A stretch of DNA of 64,000 nt from Crocinitomicaceae bacterium (GTDB taxonomy: Bacteria > Bacteroidota > Bacteroidia > Flavobacteriales_D > Crocinitomicaceae): the NCBI GenBank assembly GCA_030833845.1, contig JAURGK010000003.1:62001-126000 (forward strand). Reading direction: 5' to 3'. This document shows, one piece after another, positions 52,135-60,556 of the stretch (positions are counted from its first letter, which is position 1; every line of letters starts with the position of its first letter). The position numbers and the translations under genes were made by a program. Below the pieces are notes generated by a model that saw only the letters and a list, made by a program, of their open reading frames with translations, was not told where the DNA came from and made no database searches.

Positions 52135-53515
52135 CTTGTAAGAATTCCCATTTTAACCAAAGTTGTTCACATTTGGCTTGGTAATCAATGAGCTTGAGTG
52201 CTGCAGAGAAGGCAGCACTTTCACGCATGTTTACCATAAATAAAGAACTTTCGCCGGTATCAAATAAATTCAATTCTGCATTGAGCAATAACTTGGTATT
52301 GAGCGCATTGATTTTATAAATCTCTAATTGTTCTAGGGCCAGTACATATTCTGCACGAGCTGCTTGCATTTTTGCCAATAGTTGTGCAGTGCGGTCCTGC
52401 CTCTCTAGGTTAATTTGTTCGATTTGCAAATTGGTTTGTTGTAATGCAGCTCGCTCTTTTCGAAATAGCAAGGGCATTTGAGCGCTTACTCCCCATTTAT
52501 AATCATTGATAGAGAATTGAGCGAGTGGATTGTATTGAATAGGTTCATTGAGTAGATTGTATTTCAATTCAATTTGAGGCTTAAGTTGTTCGATATTGTA
52601 GCGTTTTTCTATTGACAACACATCTAACTTATAACCTAAAACACCAATATAAGGATGTTCAAGAATGAGGCTGTCTAGAGGGCCTGTGTACAAAAGTTTC
52701 GGAATTTGTGTTGTTAAGGTATCTGCAGCTATGGGCGCAGCCGCTTCACTCAGCTCTAATGGAGTGCCATCAGGTTGCCATAAATACCGATTTAAAAAAG
52801 CCGAAGTCGCCATGCGTTTTGCTTGTTGTTGGGCCAAGGCAACTGCTCTATTCTGATATTGTATGGCGGCTTCAACCGTATCAATATAGGGGCGGTCACC
52901 TAATTCTGCCATGCGTTGAACTGCTCTTAAACGGATTTCACCAATTTGTAAAGACTCTTTGAGTATCAATTCAGAATGATAGGCACTGTACCAATCCCAG
53001 TAGGCATAACCAGCTTCTAGTAATAATTCATTTAAGGCCAAGCGCTGTTCAAGTTGACTGCTTTTTAAGTAAACCCTAGCTTTTTGCAATTCAGCACGAC
53101 GCTCGTCAATCAATAGGCCATTGCCAAGATTGGCACTGATGCCTCCATACCATAAGCCATTAGTTGGTGTAAGCCCTTGAGGATCAAGATACGTACCTCT
53201 ATTTTGTTCTAAACCCGTTTGCAGCGTAAGACCATACCAAGTTGGCACCTTAAAATTCGCATCTGAAAGGCTGAAATAGAGCTTATCTCCATAGTACTTT
53301 TGAGATAAATTGTAATTGAGCTTTGGATCAAATCCACCACGCGCTTTGAGGACATAGGTTTGCGCAAATTCAGGAATTAAATTAGCCTGTTTGGCCAAAG
53401 GATGACCTTCTAAAACTTGAAGCATAAACGCTTCTGGCCTCAATTCAAAAGACTGTGCCCAAAAGTTCAATACAAAGCATACCGTACCTATTGCGGCAAA
53501 AAGTTTATTTGGCAT
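52118..53515 (-). CDS. TolC family outer-membrane efflux protein
   Basis: 465 residues. A signal peptide (to about LNFWAQ) is followed by the helical hairpins of the TolC/OEP fold with their repeats (QANLIPEFAQTYVLKARGGFDP; QEKRY-like helices). The C-terminal half is rich in Leu/Gln helices (TNLQIEQINLERQDRTAQLLAKM). It is the last gene of the TetR-ABC-HlyD-TolC operon. ATG 53515 is chosen because the signal peptide begins there; it overlaps the hlyD stop (53505) by 11 nt. It would form the trans-envelope duct. Confidence 0.87.
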   Translation of the reverse strand: MPNKLFAAIGTVCFVLNFWAQSFELRPEAFMLQVLEGHPLAKQANLIPEFAQTYVLKARGGFDPKLNYNLSQKYYGDKLYFSLSDANFKVPTWYGLTLQTGLEQNRGTYLDPQGLTPTNGLWYGGISANLGNGLLIDERRAELQKARVYLKSSQLEQRLALNELLLEAGYAYWDWYSAYHSELILKESLQIGEIRLRAVQRMAELGDRPYIDTVEAAIQYQNRAVALAQQQAKRMATSAFLNRYLWQPDGTPLELSEAAAPIAADTLTTQIPKLLYTGPLDSLILEHPYIGVLGYKLDVLSIEKRYNIEQLKPQIELKYNLLNEPIQYNPLAQFSINDYKWGVSAQMPLLFRKERAALQQTNLQIEQINLERQDRTAQLLAKMQAARAEYVLALEQLEIYKINALNTKLLLNAELNLFDTGESSLFMVNMRESAAFSAALKLIDYQAKCEQLWLKWEFLQASLVR

Positions 53516-54863
53516 CGGCTTGTTTTTTGATCTCATTTTTCTTGACCTCTTCTTTGTAAAAATCTGGTGGAAATCCGTTGACATTACGCCATAATTCGTA
53601 CCAAATAGGCACATCGTTTAGTAACAACATTGCATAAGCGCCACCACCTACTCGCAAAGCTTCGGGCCAATTGTGGTCTTTTTGATCCGGAGAAATCAGT
53701 ACCCGAAACTCACCTTTTTCATTAGCAAATTGATCAATTGCAAAAACAGTCCCTCCGTAAGTGCCATAACTGACATTTGGCCAACCCGAAAATACTATTG
53801 CCGGCCAACCATCAAATTGGAGGCGTACATGCTGCCCGATTTTGAGTAGAGGCAAATCCATTGGCCTTACAAACATTTCAACTGCCAAGTCATAGTTGGA
53901 CGGCATGATAGTAGCAATGGCAGCTCCTTGTTTGATTGTTTCTCCTATTCCACTTGAAAGCGTTTTCGCAATTCGGCCATCTTGTGGTGCTAAAATATAG
54001 TACATGCCGTTGCGAATAGAATAATTTGTCACTTGGCTTTGCATTTTGCTTACATCAATTTCAGCTTCATACATACTCGATAAGGCAGTAAATTTTTCCG
54101 ATTCAGCCTTGGAAATGTCATCTTGAAATTTTGTTTCAACTGAATTCAATTCTACCCTAGCATCTATGATATCATTGCGACTCTGAAGTAATTTTTGTTG
54201 GGCGCTGATCATCGAAGCCTGGGCTCGTTGCATGGCTAATTTACGCGTTTCCACTTCTGTTTTGGACTTGAGATCTTCTTTGTAAAGCTTTTCAAAGCGG
54301 TCGTATTGGTCTTTGGCTATTTCATAATTGAGCAGTGCCGCCTGATTTTCCATGCTATCTGACTTTAACTTCAGTTGAGCCTGTTGGGCCTTAATGCGCG
54401 CTTGCTGAACTTTTAGTTTTCCGGTCTCAATTAAAGCATCTATGCGTGCATCAAGGGCCTGTACTTTACCTCCATAAGACACCACGCTCAATTCCTTATT
54501 CTTAAGCTGCTGTTCGGTCCGGCCAACGAGCTTGGGGTCAAAGTAACCATCTTTGGTCTCTGAAATGAACATAATGGTATCGCCTTTTTTAACCAAGTCC
54601 CCCTCTTTGACAAACCATTTTTCAATGCGGCCGCCTATCAAAGCATTGATTGTTTGTGGGCGTTGTTCAGGACGCAAGGTCAATACCTCACCATTCGAAC
54701 GAATATTTTGAGTCCAGGGTAAAAAGAGAATGAGAAGGCAAAAAATCAGCAAAGCATAAATTGCATTGCGCATCAACTTCCTCGGTGACTTTTGTAAAAT
54801 TTTTGTCGAAACCAATGCATCTATTTCGACATAGTTGCGATTTTGCGGAGAAATATTTAACAT
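53505..54863 (-). CDS. HlyD family periplasmic adaptor
   Basis: 452 residues with one N-terminal membrane helix (MRNAIYALLIFCLLILFLPW, residues about 35-55). Next comes a split lipoyl/barrel-sandwich domain (QTINALIGGRIEKWFVKEGDLVKKGDTIM and the later YYILAPQDGRIAKTLSSGIGETIKQG) that encloses a long coiled coil of about 190 residues. A beta-barrel domain (AVEMFVRPMDLPLLKIGQHVRLQFDG) ends it. ATG 54863 is the start, 7 nt inside the ABC gene. It links the inner-membrane ABC-like protein with TolC. Confidence 0.92.
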   Translation of the reverse strand: MLNISPQNRNYVEIDALVSTKILQKSPRKLMRNAIYALLIFCLLILFLPWTQNIRSNGEVLTLRPEQRPQTINALIGGRIEKWFVKEGDLVKKGDTIMFISETKDGYFDPKLVGRTEQQLKNKELSVVSYGGKVQALDARIDALIETGKLKVQQARIKAQQAQLKLKSDSMENQAALLNYEIAKDQYDRFEKLYKEDLKSKTEVETRKLAMQRAQASMISAQQKLLQSRNDIIDARVELNSVETKFQDDISKAESEKFTALSSMYEAEIDVSKMQSQVTNYSIRNGMYYILAPQDGRIAKTLSSGIGETIKQGAAIATIMPSNYDLAVEMFVRPMDLPLLKIGQHVRLQFDGWPAIVFSGWPNVSYGTYGGTVFAIDQFANEKGEFRVLISPDQKDHNWPEALRVGGGAYAMLLLNDVPIWYELWRNVNGFPPDFYKEEVKKNEIKKQADAK

Positions 54864-56491
54864 ATGCGAAGGTTTTCTAATTGAGCAGCCGGTGACTTTA
54901 ATTGTGCACTTGCCAAAATAATTGTGCCTTTGTAATGGTCCTTGAAATAAGCCATAACCAACTTTAAATTGGTATCGGATAAATAGTGTGTTTGCAGATC
55001 CCAGAGCAAAACTGCAGGTTGGTCGAGTAAGGCCCTGCAAAGTAAAACAAGAGTAACGAGCTGCCTATCTAAGGTTCCAGCCTCAGGATTGAGCACCGTC
55101 TGATAGGCATCTTTTAAATTGAGTACATAGGGAACCAAACCTATTGATTCGGCAAGAGAAATGATTTGTGCTGTATCGAAAGACCGACCCATTTGAATAT
55201 TCTCCATTACCGAACCAAAAATCAAGTGATCGTGATAAGATAAACTCGCAATGCGTTTGCGCAAAAGTTTGGTGTTTAAGTTGGTAGTAGGAATTCCATT
55301 GATCCGAACTTGGCCACCTGTTGGATAAGACATCGCACAAATCAGTAAAAAAATACCTTGTATTTGATTGCCTTCTTTGTCGCCGATATAATAACTTCCT
55401 CCTGCTTTCAAACTGCAGCTTAAATTTTGAAGCAAGGGCGCATTGTTCCAATTTGTTTGGTAATTTAATTCATCTAATTCAATCGAAAAGGATTCGGTAT
55501 GCTCTATAACAAGCCCGTCTTGATGATCGAGTGGGAGATCAGTAATTTCACCTATCTTTTCAATGGCAGTTAAGACATCATATACCATTTCAAGACTGAC
55601 AATTAACTTTTCAACTGAATTGAGTACCAAAACAATGATGATTTCAGCAGCGACAAACTGACCAATGTTCATTTGTTGATTGAGTACAAGTAAGCCTCCA
55701 ATTATGAGCAAAGCCAAGGCAATAAGAACCTTAAAGCCAATTAAATATTTGTACTGCTGTACTAAAATCTTGAAATGCGCATCTCGGCTCTTGAGATAAC
55801 CTTGCAAGTAATTATCTGCTTGCTTGAGAAGTATACCATTGCTGCCTAGGTGCTTAAAGGTCATTCTATTTCTTGTGATTTCTTCAAGCCAATTGGCAAC
55901 TTTATACTTATACTTTGATTCATCCAAACTGGTAACAAAACCTTTTCTTGCAGTCATGCGAAAAATCAAAGCCAAAAGCAAGAGCAAGGCAAATCCAAAA
56001 ATGATAAAAAACGGATGATAGAAAGAAAGAAGTATCAGACCAAATAAAATCTGCAGCGTAGCAGCTGTAAAATCAATGAGTAATTTAGAAATACCTTTTT
56101 GAATGGTGAGGGTGTCAAAAAAGCGGTTGGTCCACTCGGGGGCGTAGCGCAATAATAGCTCTTTGAATTGGACTCTTGGTATGCGGGTTGCAAACTCCAA
56201 TGCCGACCGAGTAAAAATACGTTGTTGTAAATTCTCGGTGATTCTCAATTGGGCAATATTCAAAAAGCCACTAAAACCAATGGCCGAGACTACTAATCCT
56301 ACGAGTAAAAACCATGAAGTACTTACCTTTCCTGCTTGAATAAAATTGATGATTGCTTGAATACCTAAGGGCAGCCCCAAACTTAGTAGCCCACCGATGA
56401 TGGCAAATAAATAAATGTCTGATATGTCTTTACGGTCTGGTTTCAATAGCGCCCAAAAGCGCTCGAAGGGTTTGGTGACGTCTTTATTCAT
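54857..56491 (-). CDS. ABC exporter-like protein with fully degenerate nucleotide-binding domain
   Basis: 544 residues. The N-terminal transmembrane domain of about 310 residues has six helices in the ABC exporter pattern and looks normal. The C-terminal domain keeps the NBD strand order, but every catalytic motif is lost. Walker A reads GDKEGNQI (370-377, no lysine), the Q-loop position is HDHL (420-423), the LSGGQ signature is replaced near 472-478 (GTLDRQL), Walker B has D498 followed by Leu instead of Glu (WDLQ), and the H-loop histidine is absent (LASAQL, 526-531). It cannot hydrolyse ATP as it stands. It is the second gene of a coupled TetR-ABC-HlyD-TolC operon (overlaps 8, 7 and 11 nt). 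Confidence 0.88.
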   Translation of the reverse strand: MNKDVTKPFERFWALLKPDRKDISDIYLFAIIGGLLSLGLPLGIQAIINFIQAGKVSTSWFLLVGLVVSAIGFSGFLNIAQLRITENLQQRIFTRSALEFATRIPRVQFKELLLRYAPEWTNRFFDTLTIQKGISKLLIDFTAATLQILFGLILLSFYHPFFIIFGFALLLLLALIFRMTARKGFVTSLDESKYKYKVANWLEEITRNRMTFKHLGSNGILLKQADNYLQGYLKSRDAHFKILVQQYKYLIGFKVLIALALLIIGGLLVLNQQMNIGQFVAAEIIIVLVLNSVEKLIVSLEMVYDVLTAIEKIGEITDLPLDHQDGLVIEHTESFSIELDELNYQTNWNNAPLLQNLSCSLKAGGSYYIGDKEGNQIQGIFLLICAMSYPTGGQVRINGIPTTNLNTKLLRKRIASLSYHDHLIFGSVMENIQMGRSFDTAQIISLAESIGLVPYVLNLKDAYQTVLNPEAGTLDRQLVTLVLLCRALLDQPAVLLWDLQTHYLSDTNLKLVMAYFKDHYKGTIILASAQLKSPAAQLENLRIC

Positions 56492-57152
56492 TGTCTAGGT
56501 AACTAAAAATTAATTTGATATAGAATTCATTCACTGCATCCTCATTGAGGCTAGTGTTGGTCACCTCCGGAAGGTGTTGTTCAAAAAAGCGCTGTAGCTG
56601 ACTGCCCTCTAATAAGGTGCTGACTAACATTTGAGGATAGTCACATCGGGGTTGATAGGCCAGTACCAAATCAGCAATATACTGAACAATTTCGGTATAA
56701 ATGAGGTGATAACCTGTTTGGTGGTCTTGGTCCACAGCCTTGGTTAAAAATACTTTGGAAGCTTCATGAATCACTATGCGCTGCAATGGTTTTTCAATGT
56801 TGAGTGCTTCTGAAGACAAGGGAGGGATCAATATCAATTCCAAGGCCTTTTGTAATCTTTCCTTGGGAGTTCCTCCTTGGGTTTGTAAGTGTAAGCGGCA
56901 TTCTAACCTACCCCAATACCAATTTACCAAATACAATAATAGTTTTTGCTTGCTTGCAAAATATCTGTAGATAGATGCCTCAGTAGTAGAGATTTTTTGA
57001 GCAAGTTTTTTAAAAGTAAACTGCTCAAAACCTAAATGATCAATCAATAGTATACTACCTTCAATGATCTTTTGACCCAGAGCGGTTGACTGAGGATTCC
57101 GTAGAGCTATCTCTTGAAGTATAGGGATTTGAAAACGATCGACTAAGTCCAT
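56484..57152 (-). CDS. TetR family transcriptional regulator
   Basis: 222 residues. The N-terminal helix-turn-helix lies at about 22-65 (KIIEGSILLIDHLGFEQFTFKKLAQKISTTEASIYRYF with the TetR-specific ASIYRYF turn). The C-terminal ligand domain has no recognisable ligand signature. It is the first gene of the exporter operon and probably its autorepressor. ATG 57152 is chosen: the next codons upstream encode a hydrophobic stretch not seen in the family. A -7 box and a 17-bp dyad lie just upstream. Confidence 0.9.
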   Translation of the reverse strand: MDLVDRFQIPILQEIALRNPQSTALGQKIIEGSILLIDHLGFEQFTFKKLAQKISTTEASIYRYFASKQKLLLYLVNWYWGRLECRLHLQTQGGTPKERLQKALELILIPPLSSEALNIEKPLQRIVIHEASKVFLTKAVDQDHQTGYHLIYTEIVQYIADLVLAYQPRCDYPQMLVSTLLEGSQLQRFFEQHLPEVTNTSLNEDAVNEFYIKLIFSYLDNE

Positions 57153-57167
57153 AAAGGTAATTTTGAG

Positions 57168-57190
57168 CAAAAATAATAGCAATACTATTA
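57168..57190 (-). promoter_or_regulatory. TetR-operon promoter overlapping a palindromic operator
   Basis: Minus-strand -7 box TATTTTTG at 57168-57175, 15 nt before the TetR ATG. It overlaps the dyad TAATAG-N5-CTATTA at 57174-57190, six perfect base pairs each side. A repressor bound there would cover the promoter, which fits TetR autoregulation. Confidence 0.5.
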
Positions 57191-57498
57191 GTGAGTGATA
57201 GTTTTAATATAACATTATTTTATGATGTATATAAATTACGCTTTGTAGGGCTGGCTAATGCTCTTCCTGAAATGAAACAAAAAAGGGGCCCTCTTGTTGA
57301 GAAGCCCCTTTTAAAAACCACTGAATGGAGAGGAAAAATTGATACTAAACCCATGCTCTTTTGAATCCTTCCATGTTGGAGCAGTTACAGTCGTTGAGTG
57401 TGTGTTGCCCAGCAGTTTTGTCCCGAAGAACAATTCAAAGATCTGAAAGAATTGATTCTTTAAAAATGACAAAAAAGCAATAAAAAATATGATTAATG
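57191..57498. other. intergenic region with terminator and no supported gene
   Basis: The longest gene-poor stretch (346 bp between TetR and the glycosidase gene). It holds the TetR operator side, the terminator at 57279-57312 and an unsupported 63-aa minus-strand open frame (57311-57502) that begins with a GTG overlapping the glycosidase stop (GTGA). I saw no tRNA, repeat or other RNA element. Confidence 0.7.
57279..57312 (-). terminator. strong intrinsic terminator, minus direction
   Basis: Stem AAAAGGGGC (57281-57289) pairs with GCCCCTTTT (57304-57312), with an inner CTC/GAG pair. On the minus strand it is followed by a T-run of six. It should end the transcript of the phosphodiester glycosidase gene (57499-58365). 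Confidence 0.85.
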
Positions 57499-58365
57499 TC
57501 ACTTTTTTCTAACACCAATGATGTTGGGTAGTTCCCAAAAATGACGGTTACCATCGCTTTCCCAAGTTTCAGATACCCAAGAGCCTATTTTTTCGATATG
57601 CTGACCATCAACATCAATCAGCAAACAAGCTTCGGGCCCTCCTTCAAGGTAAATCACATCATGTAATCCACCTGGCATAGCTAAGATAAAATCTATCATC
57701 TGATTGTGTGTATAAGGAGACCGCGTAAAAATTAAATAAAACCTGCCCTCTTCATCTTCTGCTGCAACGAGCATACTGCAAGACTGAATTTTCTTCTGCC
57801 AATACATTGGGCTAGCGTTGCAATCTATCATCCTCAAGCCCTGTGCAAAACCTGCAAAGTTGTGCTTTTCGATGTCCCACTCAGAACAAGTAAGATCGAG
57901 TACTTCAATATTGGAACGGTTCGAATTGGGTTTAGGGCCCATGGCCAACATCAAGTTAAAATCCGGAGTCAATTTACTGTTGTTTTTGTGCCTGCCTGCT
58001 TGTAAATAAGCCCTGCTCTGCAAAGGGTTTTCTACACTGTACATACCCGAATTAAAAGCTACCACTAAATCAAATTTATTGGCCCAAGCTTTCAGAGTTC
58101 TGGGCTTACTGTCGTATTGAGTAGCTGCATAGACATCAAATTGAAATAAGCTAGGATCCATGCGCAATATGGAGAGTTTGGAATCTCCAATAAATGACTT
58201 TTTTGGCGCCAGCATTTCTTTGTATTCCATCCCTGGGGTAAGGGTGGTCCATTCATTGTAAGTTGGCTTTATTGGTGGTATAGCTCTCGCCCTATTTTTT
58301 TTAGGTTGGTTTGAACAGGAGCCTAAGAATAACATTATTACCAATAAACAACGAAAAACTTGCAT
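57499..58365 (-). CDS. phosphodiester glycosidase family lipoprotein
   Basis: 288-residue lipoprotein with signal peptide MQVFRCLLVIMLFLGSC. The body matches the NAGPA-like phosphodiester glycosidase family (formerly DUF2233): VVAFNSGMYSVENP, FARSP-like LIFTRSPYTHNQMIDFI and the conserved DVIYLEGGPEACLLID. Family members remove sugar phosphodiester caps; the substrate here is unknown. ATG 58365 is chosen because it begins the lipobox signal; a longer in-frame frame upstream overlaps the divergent gene. It is ended by the terminator at 57279. Confidence 0.86.
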   Translation of the reverse strand: MQVFRCLLVIMLFLGSCSNQPKKNRARAIPPIKPTYNEWTTLTPGMEYKEMLAPKKSFIGDSKLSILRMDPSLFQFDVYAATQYDSKPRTLKAWANKFDLVVAFNSGMYSVENPLQSRAYLQAGRHKNNSKLTPDFNLMLAMGPKPNSNRSNIEVLDLTCSEWDIEKHNFAGFAQGLRMIDCNASPMYWQKKIQSCSMLVAAEDEEGRFYLIFTRSPYTHNQMIDFILAMPGGLHDVIYLEGGPEACLLIDVDGQHIEKIGSWVSETWESDGNRHFWELPNIIGVRKK

Positions 58366-58379
58366 AATTATCCTTTGCT

Positions 58380-58387
58380 CAAAGTTA
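58380..58387 (-). promoter_or_regulatory. Bacteroidota -7 box (TAACTTTG)
   Basis: TAnnTTTG match on the minus strand, 14 nt before the ATG at 58365, in the divergent gap with the TPR/PD40 gene. Confidence 0.5.
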
Positions 58388-58430
58388 TTGATTTTAATAG
58401 TTTTATTTACTTTGTAAGATATATCATTAC

Positions 58431-59795
58431 ATGAAAATATTATTTCTCTTACTGTTTTTACCCTTGGGCCTAGTAGCCCAGCAGGTAGCAAAAAAGGATG
58501 TGCTCAAAGCCAAGCGCATCACCTCCAATGCCATCACACTATTCAATGAGGGTCAAAGCAGCAATGCTTACATGCTTCTAAAGCAAGCCGTCGCCATAGA
58601 CTCCAGTAATGCAAACGCCTATTATTGGTTAGCTACAACGGAATTTGATTTGCGTTCTTATCATTACGCCAAAGAGCATAGCCAAAAATCTTTGGCCTTA
58701 CAAGGTTCAGAGAGCTCAACCGATCAGCTCTATTTGGCCGCTCAAATCGATCTTGCGCTCAACGACATACAAGGAGCGAAAGGGCATATTGAAAAAGCAA
58801 AAGCAAAAATAAAATCTGAAAAGGATTTCAAGCTTCTTGGCTTCGAAGAGCTCCGTCTACAATGTGAATTTGTACTCGTTGCATTGGAGAAAGGACAAAC
58901 CAATGAACGGCAACTTTTGGGTGACCAACTCAACACCAACTATGACGAATATAGTCCAATTCTGAGTGCCGACGGCCATACTCTTTACTACACTACGCGC
59001 AATCCCGATGCCAAAGGTGCCAATCTTAATCCAGACGATCAGCGCTTTTTTGAAGATATTTATCAGGCAGAAATTGATACACTCAACTACGGTGCTTGGG
59101 TGCGCACCTTTGTCAATGACGAACTTTTAAATACCGAAGGCTTCGATGCCTTGTCATATGTTGCCGCAGATGGTTTGAGTGCACTCGGTACCCTCAACAC
59201 AACAGCCTCAAAAGAGGCAAGTACTCAAGGGTCTGACATCATTGAGTTTACAGCCAGCACTCCTCATCTCTGGGATGATATGCGCATCGTCAATGATATT
59301 GCTGGCCTCAATTCAACTTATTTTGAAGGGGCTCCAACGAAAACCGATACCCTTTGGCTCGATGAATTTACCTATGTAGAAGAAATTTATTTCGTTTCGG
59401 ATCGCAATGCCAATAAATTCGCTACCGATATTTATGTGGCCAAAAAAATAAATGGCGTTTGGCAAGCAGAAGTGAGTGCCTTGCCTCAAGGCATCAATAC
59501 AGAAGGGCGCGAAACCACACCTTACGTAACCCCAGACGGTCAATACTTGTTTTTTGCTTCCGATGGCCATCCGGGCATGGGTGGCTATGACCTTTTTATG
59601 TGTAAGCGCGAAGGTCCGGATTGGTCTAATCCAATCAATTTAGGTGCAGCTATCAACACGACCCTTGATGATACCCACCTTCAAATCAGTGGCCAGCACC
59701 TTATTTGGGCAAGCGTTAGTGAACTCGATGGCTTATTCAGTTACAATTTATTTATGGCACCAATTGGAATTGTGCAAACTGAAGATCTTAAATAA
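58431..59795 (+). CDS. TPR and PD40 repeat exported protein
   Basis: 454 residues. A signal peptide (to about GLVAQ) is followed by tetratricopeptide repeats (residues about 25-150, DSSNANAYYWLATTEFDLRSYHYAKEHSQKSLAL) and then WD40-like PD40 blades: YDEYSPILSADGHTLYYTTRNP and ETTPYVTPDGQYLFFASDGHPGMGGYDLFMC. This layout resembles PorE-type proteins of the type IX system but lacks the C-terminal OmpA domain. It probably acts as a periplasmic scaffold. The stop overlaps the truA ATG by 1 nt (TAATG). Confidence 0.85.
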   Translation: MKILFLLLFLPLGLVAQQVAKKDVLKAKRITSNAITLFNEGQSSNAYMLLKQAVAIDSSNANAYYWLATTEFDLRSYHYAKEHSQKSLALQGSESSTDQLYLAAQIDLALNDIQGAKGHIEKAKAKIKSEKDFKLLGFEELRLQCEFVLVALEKGQTNERQLLGDQLNTNYDEYSPILSADGHTLYYTTRNPDAKGANLNPDDQRFFEDIYQAEIDTLNYGAWVRTFVNDELLNTEGFDALSYVAADGLSALGTLNTTASKEASTQGSDIIEFTASTPHLWDDMRIVNDIAGLNSTYFEGAPTKTDTLWLDEFTYVEEIYFVSDRNANKFATDIYVAKKINGVWQAEVSALPQGINTEGRETTPYVTPDGQYLFFASDGHPGMGGYDLFMCKREGPDWSNPINLGAAINTTLDDTHLQISGQHLIWASVSELDGLFSYNLFMAPIGIVQTEDLK

Positions 59796-60556
59796 TGCCA
59801 CGTTATTTTATAGAATTGGCCTACAATGGACAACATTACCACGGTTGGCAAATTCAGCCCAAGGCAAGTACCATCCAAGGGGAAATTGAAACTGCACTAT
59901 CGAAATTACATGCCCAAACCCCTATTGAAATAGTGGGGTGTGGCCGAACAGACGCGGGTGTTCATGCCAAGCAATACTTTTTTCATGCAGACTTACCCAA
60001 ATCTTGGGATCCAGCCCAGCTTGTTTTCAAGCTCAACCGCATGACCCCACCAGACATTGCTTTTTATGGCGCGCAGCAAGTAGAACAAAATACACATGCT
60101 CGCTTTGATGCATTGCGTAGAACCTATCGGTATTTTATACATCACTCAAAAGATCCTTTTAGAACAGAGCAAAGTTGGTATTTGCAACAAAAGCTTGACA
60201 TTGAAGCAATGAATGAGGCGGCCAAGTACCTCATTGGCGTACAAGATTTCTCCTCTTTTGCCAAAATGCATACCGATGTAAAAACACATATTTGCGAAGT
60301 GTATGCCGCCCAATGGTTTGGCGACAAAGATGGCCTCTATTTTGAAATTAGTGCCAACCGGTTTTTAAGAAACATGGTACGGGCTATTGTTGGAACACTA
60401 GTGGAGGTTGGTTTGAACAAAATAAAGGCCTCAGAATTGCCCCAGATCATTGCTGCTCAGGACCGTTCTGAAGCCTATGTTTCTGTACCCGCTCAGGGTT
60501 TATTTTTGTGGGAGATACACTACCCAACTAGCGTTGAGTTGGATCAGGCTGATTGA
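59795..60556 (+). CDS. truA: tRNA pseudouridine(38-40) synthase
   Basis: Makes pseudouridine 38-40 in the anticodon arm; 253 residues. The catalytic Asp is D53 in GCGRTDAGVHA. The FDALRRTYRYFI and RFLRNMVRAIVGTLVEVG motifs are typical. ATG 59795 overlaps the upstream stop by 1 nt. The 3' end overlaps the convergent plug-protein gene by 29 bp. Confidence 0.97.
   Translation: MPRYFIELAYNGQHYHGWQIQPKASTIQGEIETALSKLHAQTPIEIVGCGRTDAGVHAKQYFFHADLPKSWDPAQLVFKLNRMTPPDIAFYGAQQVEQNTHARFDALRRTYRYFIHHSKDPFRTEQSWYLQQKLDIEAMNEAAKYLIGVQDFSSFAKMHTDVKTHICEVYAAQWFGDKDGLYFEISANRFLRNMVRAIVGTLVEVGLNKIKASELPQIIAAQDRSEAYVSVPAQGLFLWEIHYPTSVELDQAD

Noticed and set aside
53516-53614. N-terminal extension of TolC
   Set aside because: It precedes a clear signal peptide beginning at 53515 and lies wholly in the hlyD gene.
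54864-55040. N-terminal extension of HlyD from an upstream in-frame start
   Set aside because: It would overlap the ABC gene by almost 180 nt and code for a non-family sequence; ATG 54863 gives the normal adaptor.
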